Shown here: positions 36,114-45,286 of the stretch, piece after piece
Numbering within the stretch: the first letter of the stretch is position 1
How the letters are laid out: each line of letters begins with the position of its first letter
From: Arenibacter sp041392165
GTDB taxonomy: Bacteria; Bacteroidota; Bacteroidia; Flavobacteriales; Flavobacteriaceae
Reading direction: 5' to 3'
DNA length: 64,000 nucleotides
NCBI GenBank assembly: GCA_041392165.1
Contig: JAWKMN010000002.1
Coordinates: 434,001 to 498,000, forward strand
Translations under genes and position numbers: made by a program
The notes under the pieces: generated by a model
What the model saw: only the letters and a program-made list of their open reading frames with translations
What the model was told of the DNA's origin: nothing
The model's database searches: none

Positions 36114-37238
36114 TCAGGGATCCACTTGGGCATTTTGAATAATTAAGGATGCCGCATTTTCACTGGCACCCTTGCCTCCAAGTTTTTTTTCCAGTTCGTA
36201 ATAGGCTTCAAACTGCTTTTTTCTTTCGGGTCCGTGCAGAATTTTATCAAGTTCCTTTCTTAGGTTTTTGGTATTTAAATCACCTTGGATAAGTTCTTTT
36301 ACCACTTCTTTGTCCATTATAAGATTCACCAGGGAAATAAATTTAAGGGTAATGATCCTTTTTGCAATTTGATAGGAGATCCAATTGGCACGATAGCAGA
36401 CCACTTGGGGAACCTTAAAAAGGGCCGTTTCCAAGGTGGCGGTCCCACTGGTGACCAGAGCGGCATAGGATAGGCTTAACAAATTATAGGTTTGGTTGGA
36501 AATAAGGCGTACTTGTGACGATTTTAGAAAGGGCCTGTAAAATTCCAGATCCAAACTGGGGGCCCCGGCAATTACAAATTGAAATTTTGGGAACGATGTG
36601 GTAATGGACAACATAAGGCTAAGCATTTTCTGAACCTCTTGTTTCCTGCTCCCCGGTAACAATGCAATTATGGGTTTCTGCAAATCCAAATTATGCTCCT
36701 CCCTAAAAACTTTATCGCTGGTCCTGGGAATGTCCCCAATGGCATCTATTAAGGGGTGGCCTACAAAATTTACGGGATAGAGGTGTTTTTTTTCATAAAA
36801 TTCCTTTTCAAAAGGAAGGATTACGTGCATGGCATCTATATCTCTTTTTATCTTATGTATCCGCCCTTCCCGAGAGGCCCATATTTGGGGGGAAATATAA
36901 TAATTGGTCTTAAATTGGTTCTTTTTGGCCCAAGAGGCTATTCTAAGATTAAAACCGGAATAGTCTATAAAGACTATTATATCCGGATTAAACTCGATGA
37001 TATCTTCCTTGCAAAAGGCGATATTTTTAAAAATTTGATTGATATTGGTGATCACTTCCAAAAAGCCCATAAAGGCCATTTCCTTGTAATGCTTTACCAG
37101 CTTGCCCCCTGCTACTTTCATTAAATCGCCTCCCCAACAACGTATATCGGCATCCGAATCCTTTTTTTTAAGGGCTTTTATGAGGTTGGACCCATGAAGG
37201 TCGCCCGATGCCTCCCCGGCGATGATATAGTATTTCAT
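36114..37238 (-). CDS. lpxB: Lipid-A-disaccharide synthase
   Basis: A 374-residue glycosyltransferase (GT19) that joins UDP-2,3-diacylglucosamine to lipid X in the lipid A pathway. Signatures are AGEASGDLHGSNLI (7-20), FNPDIIVFIDYSGFNLRIA (about 83-101), NYYISPQIWASREGRIHKIK (about 112-131), GHPLID (about 161) and LPGSRKQEV (about 196). Length fits the family. It follows the small membrane gene by 49 bases in a conserved-looking surE-membrane protein-lpxB run. It acts at the inner membrane's cytosolic face. Together with lptC and lptE here it shows a complete lipid A/LPS cell envelope. Confidence 0.95.
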   Translation of the reverse strand: MKYYIIAGEASGDLHGSNLIKALKKKDSDADIRCWGGDLMKVAGGKLVKHYKEMAFMGFLEVITNINQIFKNIAFCKEDIIEFNPDIIVFIDYSGFNLRIASWAKKNQFKTNYYISPQIWASREGRIHKIKRDIDAMHVILPFEKEFYEKKHLYPVNFVGHPLIDAIGDIPRTSDKVFREEHNLDLQKPIIALLPGSRKQEVQKMLSLMLSITTSFPKFQFVIAGAPSLDLEFYRPFLKSSQVRLISNQTYNLLSLSYAALVTSGTATLETALFKVPQVVCYRANWISYQIAKRIITLKFISLVNLIMDKEVVKELIQGDLNTKNLRKELDKILHGPERKKQFEAYYELEKKLGGKGASENAASLIIQNAQVDP

Positions 37239-37287
37239 CCAATTAGTTTTCTGTGGTCATTAAATAGTGTTGGTTGTCCCGGATCTG

Positions 37288-37569
37288 TTAAAACACTTTA
37301 TAGTACAAGATTAGCATAGCGGTCAATAGGGTGGCGATCATAACGCCCCGGGCCCTATAATCCCTACGGATTTTTAAAAATCCAAAAAAGGCAACCAAGT
37401 TTAGAATGGCCCCTAGTGCCAATAAACTGCCTACATGTCCCTCTTGAACGGCGGCCTGGTACGTTTCCAATATACCAAAGTCCGAGAAGACCAATATATA
37501 CAGTAAGGTGCCGATGGTATTGGCAATGATGCCAACAATAAAACCGATCAATATTTCTTTTTTAATCAT
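37288..37569 (-). CDS. Small three-helix membrane protein, unknown function
   Basis: A 93-residue protein with hydrophobic segments at about 8-26, 48-66 and 76-90. Its start overlaps the end of surE by 8 bp and it precedes lpxB, so it is a genuine operon member. No family recognised. Confidence 0.72.
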   Translation of the reverse strand: MIKKEILIGFIVGIIANTIGTLLYILVFSDFGILETYQAAVQEGHVGSLLALGAILNLVAFFGFLKIRRDYRARGVMIATLLTAMLILYYKVF

Positions 37570-38341
37570 TTAGTTTCCAATTGTTAATATGTTGAATGGC
37601 ATGATGGGCCGTTAGGTCAAATTGGGTGGGAACTACCGAAACATAGTTCTGGGATAGGGCGTATTCATCCGTATCCTCTCCCTTGTCCAAAAGTTCAAAT
37701 TCTCCCGTAAGCCAGTAATATTCCTTACCATTGGGATTGGTCCGTTTGTCAAATTTTTCCTTCCAGTTGGCACGGGCCTGTCTGCAAATTTTTATGCCTT
37801 TGGGCGGTTTATTATCGGTTTTAGGAATATTTACATTGAGCACGACCCCATTGGGAATACCATTTACGAGGGCCTCCCGGACTATTTTTTGGATGGCTTC
37901 CTTGCAAGACTCAAAGTTGGCGTTCCAGGAATAATCACAAAGGGAAAAACCTATGGCGGGTATTCCTTCAATGCCGGCTTCGATTGCGGCACTCATAGTG
38001 CCGGAGTAAATAACGTTGATGGAGGAATTGGAGCCATGGTTTATCCCGCTAACGCAAAGGTCGGGTTTTCTTCCCAAGAGTTCCCGTAAGCCAAGCTTAA
38101 CACAATCGGCCGGTGTTCCACTACAACTGTATTCTTCAATTGCACTGTTTTCCATATCTACCTTAATTTTCTTAATATAAAGGGTGTTGTCTATGGTTAT
38201 GGCATGCCCCATTCCCGATTGAGGGCTGTCCGGGGCCACTACAACAACCTCCCCCAATTCCATCATATATTGGATCAAGGCCCTTAGGCCGGGAGCTGTA
38301 ATTCCGTCGTCGTTCGTGACAAGGATCAAAGGTTTCGCCAT
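37562..38341 (-). CDS. surE: 5'/3'-nucleotidase SurE
   Basis: A 259-residue phosphatase from the start at 38341 (MAKPLILVTNDDG); a reading from 38362 would add seven residues and is less likely because the -7 box TATTTTTG lies at 38360-38367. The signature NDDGITAPG is at about 10-18, with SGINHGSN near 98 and a C-terminal stretch DLTAHHAI. SurE dephosphorylates nucleoside 5'- and 3'-monophosphates and exopolyphosphate with a divalent metal. It is the first gene of the surE-membrane protein-lpxB run. Confidence 0.94.
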   Translation of the reverse strand: MAKPLILVTNDDGITAPGLRALIQYMMELGEVVVVAPDSPQSGMGHAITIDNTLYIKKIKVDMENSAIEEYSCSGTPADCVKLGLRELLGRKPDLCVSGINHGSNSSINVIYSGTMSAAIEAGIEGIPAIGFSLCDYSWNANFESCKEAIQKIVREALVNGIPNGVVLNVNIPKTDNKPPKGIKICRQARANWKEKFDKRTNPNGKEYYWLTGEFELLDKGEDTDEYALSQNYVSVVPTQFDLTAHHAIQHINNWKLND

Positions 38342-38695
38342 AGTATATAATTTATGTTGCAAAAATACGTTTTTAATCTATTACCGCTTTTTGAATTGGG
38401 AAGGGGATATACCGAAATTTTGCATAGAATTTATGGAAATGACAGTTTCTTTCCATCATGGGTCTATGTCTTTGACATTTGGGATATTAACAAAAGATTA
38501 ATGTCAAATAAGCATAATATGGCACGATTTTTTCGTTATCTTATAGGTAATTGACATATTGGATCACTTTTAAAAGGCAAAACTTGGATTGCAGGGGTGG
38601 TTTGATTAATTTTAGATGTTTGTAAGATTAAAAAGGAGGGGTGGTCTTTTTTTTGAAAAATTGCTCCAAATGTGGAAAAACAATAAAGAAAATAG
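38342..38695. other. Divergent intergenic region between surE and prc
   Basis: 354 bases. It carries the surE -7 box. A TGGCACG stretch near 38518 resembles half of a sigma54 promoter but lacks the -12 GC. A purine stretch precedes the prc start. No credible gene is seen. Confidence 0.5.
38360..38367 (-). promoter_or_regulatory. -7 box before surE
   Basis: Minus-strand TATTTTTG, a perfect TAnnTTTG, ends 18 bases before the surE ATG at 38341. No -33 TTTG is at the usual distance. Confidence 0.5.
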
Positions 38696-40873
38696 ATGAA
38701 AAGAAATTTAGCCTACGCATTAATTGTAATGCTTGTTGCGGTAGCTTCATGCAGTTTTACCAACAAATCATTTGAAACGGACGATAAGGATAAATTGTTA
38801 TTGGACCTTATCACCTATGTTTTGGAGCGCGGCCATTATCAGCCAAAAGATATTGACGATGATTTTTCCGTTAATGTTTTTGAAGGTTTTCTGGATATTT
38901 TGGATCCCACAAAGCGTTATTTTTTGGAAAGTGACATTCGGGAATTTGAAAAATTTAAGTTTCAGTTGGACGATCAGATAAAGAATACCGATATCACTTT
39001 TTTTGATATGGTATACCAGCGCCTTTTGGAACGCATGGAGGATGCCAAGGTTATTTATAAAGAGGTTCTGGAGGAACCTTTTGATTATACGGTGGATGAA
39101 ACCATAGAGATCAATTACGATGAGCAGGGATATGTGGATTCCCGTAAGGATTTAAAGGAGCGTTGGAGGAAGCAATTAAAATACGCTACTTTGGGGACTT
39201 ATGATTCCAAACTGAATTTGAACAAGGAATCTGCCAACACCAGTAAAGACGGGAATGTAATGGATAAAGCTGATGCCTTTGAAGATGAAGTCGGCAATAG
39301 CGGGCCCTTGACACCGGCACAGGCCGAAATGGAAGCAAGGGAATCTACCAAAAATACCCTGGATGATTATTTTGATTTTGTAGATGACCTGGAACGAAAG
39401 GATTGGTTTGTACAATACCTAAATACTATAGTGGAAGTATTTGACCCGCACACCTTTTATTTTGCTCCGGACGACAAAGAGAAATTTGATACCAGTATGT
39501 CCGGGAAATTTGAAGGTATAGGTGCGCGACTTCAAAAGAAAAGGGACCAGACCAAAATAGTAGAGATTATATCCGGGGGACCTGTTTGGAGGGATCAGCA
39601 ATTGGAAGTTGGTGATGAGATACTTAAAGTAGGGCAAAATGGGGAAGCACCGGTAGATATTGTTGGGATGCGTTTGGACGATGCCATTAAGTTCATTAAA
39701 GGTCCCAAAGGTACCATCGTAGATTTGACGGTCAGAAAAGTAGATGGTTCCCTAGTGGTAATCTCCCTTACCAGGGATGTAGTGGAATTGGAGGAATCCT
39801 ATGCCAAATCTGCAGCCGTTATAAAAGACAACCATAAATATGGACTTATTAACCTGCCCAAGTTTTATGTGGACTTTGAGGACTATAATGAAAGAAACGC
39901 TGCCACAGACGTAGCAAAAGAAGTAGAAAGACTAAAACAGGCCGGAGCAGAGGGCCTGATCCTAGATCTGAGGGACAATGGTGGAGGATCTTTAAAAACA
40001 GTTGTGGAAATGGCCGGGCTGTTTATTAAGGACGGACCAATTGTGCAGGTAAGGTCTACCGATAAAAATCCTGAAGTGTACAATGATAAGGATGAGCGTA
40101 TACAATGGGATGGCCCTTTGGTGATTTTGGTAAACGAATTATCGGCCTCTGCATCCGAGATTTTGGCCGCGGCCATGCAAGACTATAAAAGAGGAGTGGT
40201 TATAGGGAGCAAACAAACTTTTGGTAAGGGAACCGTTCAAAATGTAATCCCCTTGGAGAATATTGTAAGGGGAAATGAGCACGGAGACCTGGGGGCCATA
40301 AAGCTTACAACCCAAAAATTCTATAGAATAAATGGAGGATCCACCCAATTGGAAGGGGTTAAGAGCGATGTTGTTGTTCCGGATCGTTATAGCTATATTG
40401 ATCTAGGGGAAAGGGATCAGGAAAACCCTTTGACCTGGGATAAAATTGCCCCAGCGCAGTATACCCCATGGGATGGTTATATAGACTATGAGGCCACCAT
40501 TGCCAGCAGTACAAAAAGAATGGCCCAGAACAATCAAATAAAATTGATCGAGGAAAATGCGCAATGGATAAAAAAGGCACAGGATGAAACAGTGGTTTCC
40601 TTGAAATACGAGGAGTATAAAAAGGGATTGGAACTGGATAAGGAAAAGGCCAAGTATTTTAAGACCATATCGGATTACGATTCGCATCTCGGCTTTGAAT
40701 CCTTGCAATATGAAAAAGAGTTGTTTGTCCAAGATTCGGTTTTGAGGGAAAAGCGGGACCGCTGGCATAAGGATTTGGCCAAGGATGTGTATGTAGAGGA
40801 AGCTGTCAACGTCCTGCAGGATCTTAAAATGAATAATATAAAGAATTCCAAATTGGCCAGTGTAAAAGGCTGA
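38696..40873 (+). CDS. prc: Carboxy-terminal processing peptidase (Prc/Tsp, S41)
   Basis: A 725-residue exported protease with a lipoprotein-like signal (AVASC, Cys20). Residues about 40-200 are helical. A PDZ domain spans about 250-345 (GIGARLQKK, GGPVWRDQQLEVGDEILKVG). The S41 catalytic core follows, with NLPKFYVDF, GLILDLRDNGGGS, NELSASASEILAAAM (catalytic Ser) and GSKQTFGKGTVQ (catalytic Lys). A helical C-terminal domain completes the chain. Tsp degrades or trims periplasmic proteins from their C-termini. It stands alone and ends at a clear terminator. Confidence 0.93.
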   Translation: MKRNLAYALIVMLVAVASCSFTNKSFETDDKDKLLLDLITYVLERGHYQPKDIDDDFSVNVFEGFLDILDPTKRYFLESDIREFEKFKFQLDDQIKNTDITFFDMVYQRLLERMEDAKVIYKEVLEEPFDYTVDETIEINYDEQGYVDSRKDLKERWRKQLKYATLGTYDSKLNLNKESANTSKDGNVMDKADAFEDEVGNSGPLTPAQAEMEARESTKNTLDDYFDFVDDLERKDWFVQYLNTIVEVFDPHTFYFAPDDKEKFDTSMSGKFEGIGARLQKKRDQTKIVEIISGGPVWRDQQLEVGDEILKVGQNGEAPVDIVGMRLDDAIKFIKGPKGTIVDLTVRKVDGSLVVISLTRDVVELEESYAKSAAVIKDNHKYGLINLPKFYVDFEDYNERNAATDVAKEVERLKQAGAEGLILDLRDNGGGSLKTVVEMAGLFIKDGPIVQVRSTDKNPEVYNDKDERIQWDGPLVILVNELSASASEILAAAMQDYKRGVVIGSKQTFGKGTVQNVIPLENIVRGNEHGDLGAIKLTTQKFYRINGGSTQLEGVKSDVVVPDRYSYIDLGERDQENPLTWDKIAPAQYTPWDGYIDYEATIASSTKRMAQNNQIKLIEENAQWIKKAQDETVVSLKYEEYKKGLELDKEKAKYFKTISDYDSHLGFESLQYEKELFVQDSVLREKRDRWHKDLAKDVYVEEAVNVLQDLKMNNIKNSKLASVKG

Positions 40874-40896
40874 TTGTAGATAATTATACTAAAATG

Positions 40897-40923
40897 AAAC
40901 CTGCTATAAGAGCAGGTTTTTTT
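40897..40923 (+). terminator. Intrinsic terminator after prc
   Basis: Stem AAACCTGCT (40897-40905) and AGCAGGTTT (40911-40919), loop of 5, then a T tract to 40923. A classical rho-independent form. Confidence 0.88.
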
Positions 40924-41031
40924 GTGAAATTTTCATTATGATTGTTAAAGGTTAAAACTCTGCCTTTACTGTCAGGCAGGCCTGTAGCATCATTACCGCT
41001 ACTATCAGTTTCTATAAATTTTGAGGGTATC

Positions 41032-41144
41032 TTGTTATTTCGAATCTTTCGGCTGTCCCTCAAGGCAGACTAAAGCGGGAAATCCCATTGAATAATCAAA
41101 ATTATGGGATTCCTCGTCGCTCTGCTCTGTCGGAATGACACAAT
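41032..41144. repeat. REP-like imperfect palindromic element
   Basis: Two arms of about 45-55 bases face each other across AT-rich TGAATAATCAAAATT. The inner ends AATCCCAT (41081-41088) and ATGGGATT (41104-41111) pair exactly and the outer ends TTGTTATTTCGA and TCGGAATGACACAA pair roughly. The right arm carries CCTCGTCGCTCTGCTCTGTCGG, the type of sequence that recurs as an intergenic repeat in Bacteroidota. Only one copy is in this window, so repetition is inferred from memory of the class. Confidence 0.6.
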
Positions 41145-41226
41145 ACTCAAAAAAAATTCATTCTTTTGTTTAAAACTATGCATTTCAAATTAAATGGACC
41201 TTTGCAAGAAGTGACAGGCTTAGGTG

Positions 41227-42795
41227 TTACGAACTACAGGAGAGCATGGAGCACCCTACTTTGTTTCTGGCCCATTCAGGTCGCTTTGCAAACCATTTTT
41301 CGGCCTGCGGTTGTTCTGCATAAGGATTCTTTAATAATTGAAAAAACTCATCCAATAGGGAGTAGTCCCCTTTGTCCGCACTGTCTATGGCCAATTGGGC
41401 CATATAATTTCTAAGGACATATTTTGGGTTTACATTATTCATTTTTTCCGTTCTCTGACGGTCACTGATGTCTTCTTTTTGTAATCTATTTCTGTAGTCT
41501 GTAAACCATAGCCTCCAACTCTCAAGAATATCGCCCTTAACTTCTTCCGGTACGTAAAAGGCATTCATTACCGGGGCCAAAAAGTCTTCATTTATAGGAT
41601 TATCCTTCAAAATCCGGTTTAGACTCCTAAAAAATAGGGTCATATCCGTTTCTGTTAATTGTAAGTTGTCTTCCAATCTGCCCAAAAGCGCGGCATCGTT
41701 TTCGTCGGAGTTGAAAAGGCCGATTTTAGATTTCATCATTGCGAGATATTTTGAGGAATAATTGTTACGGTATTCCATTAATATAGCTTCAAGTGCCTTT
41801 GCATCCTCTATTAAAGGGAAGAGGGCATTCGCCAGTTGATAAAGGTTCCATAGACCTATGTTTATTTGATTTCCATACCTGTACCGCTTATACTGTCGGT
41901 CAGTGGTATTGGGGGTCCAACCTTCATCATACCCTTCCAGCCATCCGTATGGCCCATAATCTATGGTGAGGCCGAGAATGGACATATTATCGGTATTCAT
42001 TACCCCGTGGACGAAGCCTACTCGCTGCCAGTGTATAATCATATCAAGGGTATTGTTGGTAACCTCTCTAAAAAACTGAAGATAAGCATCTTTAGTGCCT
42101 TCTTTTATATGGGGAAAAAAATGCCTTATTGTATAATCCGTGAGTGTTTTTAAAGTCTTTTTATCCTGTCTTGCCGAAAAAATTTCGAAATTTCCAAAAC
42201 GTATAAAGGAAGGTGCCACCCTACATACTACGGCTCCTTTTTCATATTCCGGGTTGCCGTTGTACAATACGTCCCTTAATACCCGGTCTCCTGTAAGTGC
42301 CAGTGATAGTGCCCTGGTAGTGGGTACTTTCAAGTGGTACATGGCTTCACTGCAAAGGTATTCCCTAATAGAGGAACGTAATACGGCAAGGCCATCCGCT
42401 GTCCTGGAATAAGGTGTTTCCCCGGCACCCTTGAGTTGAAGGGCCCATTGTTTATTGCTCTGGTTAACTTCAAATAAATTAATGGCACGGCCATCTCCCA
42501 ATTGCCCGGCCCAATTACCAAATTGGTGTCCGCCGTAGCACATGGCATATGGATTGGTACCGGGCAGTACCGAGTTTCCACTAAAAATATTTTTAAATTC
42601 ATCGGACTTGAGATCGTCTTCAGTAAGCCCCAGATCCTGGGCCAATTTATTGGCAGTATGGATCATGTTCGGTTTTGAGGTTGATTTTGGAGCAACATAA
42701 GAGAAGCAAGCCTGCGTAACCTGTCTTCTTGTATTTTCATGGACAGGGTCGGCGGGAAGTTCAGTATTAAAGGTGTCCTTTATATTAAGGTTCAT
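41227..42795 (-). CDS. selO: Protein adenylyltransferase SelO (YdiU family)
   Basis: A 522-residue pseudokinase-fold enzyme from the ATG at 42795; a TTG five codons upstream is possible but would overlap the GNAT stop. Family stretches: NPYAMCYGGHQFGNWAGQLGDGRA (about 77-100), QLKGAGETPYSRTADG, VHGVMNTDNMSILGLTIDYGP (active site, about 264-284). It ends in the C-terminal Cys-Ser-Ser that in eukaryotic SelO is Sec-Ser-Ser. SelO transfers AMP from ATP to protein hydroxyls and is tied to redox stress. It is preceded on the same strand by a GNAT protein and by methionine sulfoxide reductases, which fits that theme. Confidence 0.92.
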   Translation of the reverse strand: MNLNIKDTFNTELPADPVHENTRRQVTQACFSYVAPKSTSKPNMIHTANKLAQDLGLTEDDLKSDEFKNIFSGNSVLPGTNPYAMCYGGHQFGNWAGQLGDGRAINLFEVNQSNKQWALQLKGAGETPYSRTADGLAVLRSSIREYLCSEAMYHLKVPTTRALSLALTGDRVLRDVLYNGNPEYEKGAVVCRVAPSFIRFGNFEIFSARQDKKTLKTLTDYTIRHFFPHIKEGTKDAYLQFFREVTNNTLDMIIHWQRVGFVHGVMNTDNMSILGLTIDYGPYGWLEGYDEGWTPNTTDRQYKRYRYGNQINIGLWNLYQLANALFPLIEDAKALEAILMEYRNNYSSKYLAMMKSKIGLFNSDENDAALLGRLEDNLQLTETDMTLFFRSLNRILKDNPINEDFLAPVMNAFYVPEEVKGDILESWRLWFTDYRNRLQKEDISDRQRTEKMNNVNPKYVLRNYMAQLAIDSADKGDYSLLDEFFQLLKNPYAEQPQAEKWFAKRPEWARNKVGCSMLSCSS

Positions 42796-42802
42796 AAGGC
42801 GT

Positions 42803-43099
42803 TCATTCAATTATACGGTTCCATTTTTCATTTCTTTTGGCCACGGCCTTTATATAGGAGCATACGGCTACCGCGGTATATCCTTCCTTTGTTAATTGCT
42901 CAAAGGTGCGTTCCACGAGTTCCTTGCCATATCCTTTGCCCCTTAGTGCATAGGGTACCTCCGAGTAGGTCAAATACATCTTATCATCACGTAACTGGTA
43001 TATCACTTTCGCAATTTCGTCATTAATGGCCATGGTGAATCTATTATGTTCTTTTTCGTGACGTATCGTTAAATTACCTGTGTTTATGTTATTATCCAT
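42803..43099 (-). CDS. Short GNAT-fold N-acetyltransferase
   Basis: A small acetyltransferase of about 98 residues from the ATG at 43099 (MDNNINTGNLTIRHEK). Upstream in-frame starts at 43111 and 43135 would lengthen it by 4 and 12 residues. It has YSEVPYALRGKGYGKELVE, the acetyl-CoA loop (R-x-x-G-x-G), and a C-terminal VAVCSYIKAVAKRN typical of the Yjdj/Gtn short subfamily that lacks strands of the full fold. Substrate unknown. It ends 7 bases before selO and is likely co-transcribed with it. Confidence 0.82.
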   Translation of the reverse strand: MDNNINTGNLTIRHEKEHNRFTMAINDEIAKVIYQLRDDKMYLTYSEVPYALRGKGYGKELVERTFEQLTKEGYTAVAVCSYIKAVAKRNEKWNRIIE

Positions 43100-43276
43100 T
43101 TTTTCACTCATAATTTTAATAGGCTTAATTTTCACGGCAGATAGAATTCAATATTTAATACCTACTGTTAAGGGAACAAGTGGCATAGGCCTGAAAATTG
43201 GATTTATGTTGTCTACGTTAGGGAGCGCCCTTGTATATGTCCGCAAAACGGATGGCTATGGCCATAGTAGTTATTC

Positions 43277-43828
43277 CTATACTTTTATCCCTATAATTTT
43301 ATCCGCATGCATTTTCCTTAGTTTGCTGAGCTTTGGGGAAATAACGGTGCTGCAGTAGCCTTGTAACCTATTATTTCTATAATAATCCTGATGATATTCT
43401 TCGGCTTCATAAAAGGTTTTCAAAGGACTTATTTCCGTAACAATGGCCTCCTTGTAATAGGGTGCCACTTCCTTTAAAACCAATCTGGCCATTTCTTTTT
43501 GGGCGTTATCGTGATAATAGATCACAGATCTATACTGAGTCCCTACATCTGCTCCCTGTCTATTAAGGGTAGTAGGGTCATGGGTGGTCATAAATATGAC
43601 CAAAATATCCTCGTAGGAGATAATATTGGCGTCAAATGTTATTTGTACCACCTCCGCATGGCCGGTAAGGCCGGAACAGACTTCCCTATAAGTGGGCCTG
43701 CCCGGAGCATTTCCACCGGTATAGCCCGAAATTACCTTTTGTACACCATTGATTTCCCGAAAAATGGCCTCTACACACCAAAAGCACCCACCCCCTACGG
43801 TAGCTGTCTCCAACTTTTTATTGCTCAT
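43277..43828 (-). CDS. msrA: Peptide-methionine (S)-S-oxide reductase MsrA
   Basis: A 183-residue reductase with the family signature GCFWC (residues 14-18, catalytic Cys15), then EAIFREINGV, SGYTGGNAPGRPTYREVCSG and EEYHQDY near 140. It reduces methionine-S-sulfoxide in proteins. Its start codon overlaps the msrB stop by 4 bp (ATGA), so the pair is coupled. Cytosolic; no signal peptide. Downstream on the same strand, after about 140-180 bases, come the GNAT gene and selO. Confidence 0.96.
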   Translation of the reverse strand: MSNKKLETATVGGGCFWCVEAIFREINGVQKVISGYTGGNAPGRPTYREVCSGLTGHAEVVQITFDANIISYEDILVIFMTTHDPTTLNRQGADVGTQYRSVIYYHDNAQKEMARLVLKEVAPYYKEAIVTEISPLKTFYEAEEYHQDYYRNNRLQGYCSTVISPKLSKLRKMHADKIIGIKV

Positions 43829-44280
43829 TCTACCCTTTCTTTAATTATTTGCATAGATTCTGAATTAATGCAATAACGCAGGCCACTTGGTTCCGGCCCA
43901 TCCGGAAATACATGCCCTAAATGGGCATCACAGGTATTGCACATTACTTCTACCCTTATCATTCCATAAGAAGTATCCTTATGATATTTAATGGCATTTT
44001 CCTTTATGGGCTGTGTAAAACTGGGCCAGCCGGTACCCGAATTAAATTTTATGGTGGAATCAAATAAGGGGGTACCGCAACATATACAACTGTATTTTCC
44101 CTCTTCATGGGAACTGCAAAACGCACCGCTATGGGGAGCTTCGGTTCCTTTGTTTCTTGTAATCCTATATTGTTCGGGAGTTAGCAGGTCCCGCCATTCC
44201 TTTTCTGTTTTTTCCACCCGCTTATCGGGTAACGGGTTTTCCTTAATACTGTAATTAATTATGTCTTTCCAAGTTAGCAT
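43825..44280 (-). CDS. msrB: Peptide-methionine (R)-S-oxide reductase MsrB
   Basis: A 151-residue enzyme from ATG 44280 (MLTWKD); an upstream ATG at 44307 would add a basic tail. The zinc ligands are CICC (65-68) and CNTC (114-117), and the catalytic Cys137 is in GLRYCINS. SGTGWPSF is at 81-88. It reduces methionine-R-sulfoxide. It precedes and overlaps msrA, so both stereoisomers are covered by one transcript. No signal peptide, so a cytosolic pair. Confidence 0.95.
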   Translation of the reverse strand: MLTWKDIINYSIKENPLPDKRVEKTEKEWRDLLTPEQYRITRNKGTEAPHSGAFCSSHEEGKYSCICCGTPLFDSTIKFNSGTGWPSFTQPIKENAIKYHKDTSYGMIRVEVMCNTCDAHLGHVFPDGPEPSGLRYCINSESMQIIKERVE

Positions 44281-44473
44281 GTATATTTTTCTTTCTTTTT
44301 TATTCATTGAATAGTGATCGGTATTCTATATAACCATAGGTGTCTATACTGGCATTGGGGGGGTGGAATGGTTTGGCCATCAACATTTTTATTCAAAAAA
44401 TTGGTCGTATAAGCAAATCAATACTTACACCTGTTGAAATTTCCGAATGGTAGTTTTAATATATATTTGTGCC

Positions 44474-45286
44474 ATGAATAAATATAGGAAAAATAGGATA
44501 GTTTATACTACTCTACTGCTGGTTTGTGTGGTCCTATTCTGGTTGTTCGAAAATTTTTATACGCCTGCCCTTTATTCCTTACCTGAAGGGGAGGAGTATA
44601 GGACGGAGATTCCGCAATGGTTATGGCCCAGATCCACCACCGGTGAAATAGTACGGCATGCCCATTTTTCCCTGTCCTATAACGAAGCCTATGAACAGGC
44701 GGAGTGGGTAGTTTATGTCTTGGAGCAATCGCACTTGACAAATGATGACAGGAAAAGGCCATTTTTTATTGAGGACCCTAAGGTGGGCAGCAAATCGGCA
44801 GATTGGAGAAATTATAATGGTTCAGGATATGATAGGGGCCATTTGTGTCCTGCAGGGGATAGGAGATTCTCAAAAAACGCTTATAACGAAACCTTTTATA
44901 CCAGCAATATTGCTCCACAGGATAGGGATTTCAATGCAGGTATCTGGAATCGTTTGGAGAAAAAGATCCGGAATTGGGCCAGTAAGGACGGACCATTATT
45001 TGTTGTAACTGCCGGGGTTTTAGAAAAAGGGCTGCATAGTATAGGTGACGAAGATGTGGCCGTTCCAAAATATTTTTATAAAATCGTGGCCCGAGGACAG
45101 GGTGAAGACCTAAAAATCATAGGATTTCTTTTTCCAAATAGGGAAGATACCAGGGAGTTGGATGAGTTTTTGGTGCCAGTGGATACCCTTGAAAAATTGA
45201 CCGGAATAGACTTCTTTGTCGGTTTGCCTGATGAGCAAGAGGCTAAGTTGGAGGCCGGCATAAGTACCGATAGCTGGAGATTTTAG
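44474..45286 (+). CDS. DNA/RNA non-specific endonuclease (NUC1 family)
   Basis: A 270-residue protein from the ATG at 44474; the upstream TTG/ATG at 44447 would add nine residues. An N-terminal transmembrane or signal segment (about 9-25) suggests export or anchoring. The beta-beta-alpha-metal core shows SGYDRGHLCPAGDRR (about 117-131, with DRGH at 120-123) and TFYTSNIAPQDRDFN (about 140-154, with Asn145 for Mg). These nucleases cut single- and double-stranded DNA and RNA, for nutrient use or defence. It is convergent with rodA, whose end overlaps by 4 bp. Alone on its strand. Confidence 0.9.
   Translation: MNKYRKNRIVYTTLLLVCVVLFWLFENFYTPALYSLPEGEEYRTEIPQWLWPRSTTGEIVRHAHFSLSYNEAYEQAEWVVYVLEQSHLTNDDRKRPFFIEDPKVGSKSADWRNYNGSGYDRGHLCPAGDRRFSKNAYNETFYTSNIAPQDRDFNAGIWNRLEKKIRNWASKDGPLFVVTAGVLEKGLHSIGDEDVAVPKYFYKIVARGQGEDLKIIGFLFPNREDTRELDEFLVPVDTLEKLTGIDFFVGLPDEQEAKLEAGISTDSWRF

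Noticed and set aside
38514..38535. Second sigma54-like promoter (TGGCACGATTTTTTCG) upstream of prc
   Set aside because: The -24 half fits but the -12 half lacks GC at the required position.
38354..38554. 66-residue plus-strand frame in the surE-prc gap
   Set aside because: It overlaps the surE -7 box and has no recognisable feature or ribosome binding signal.
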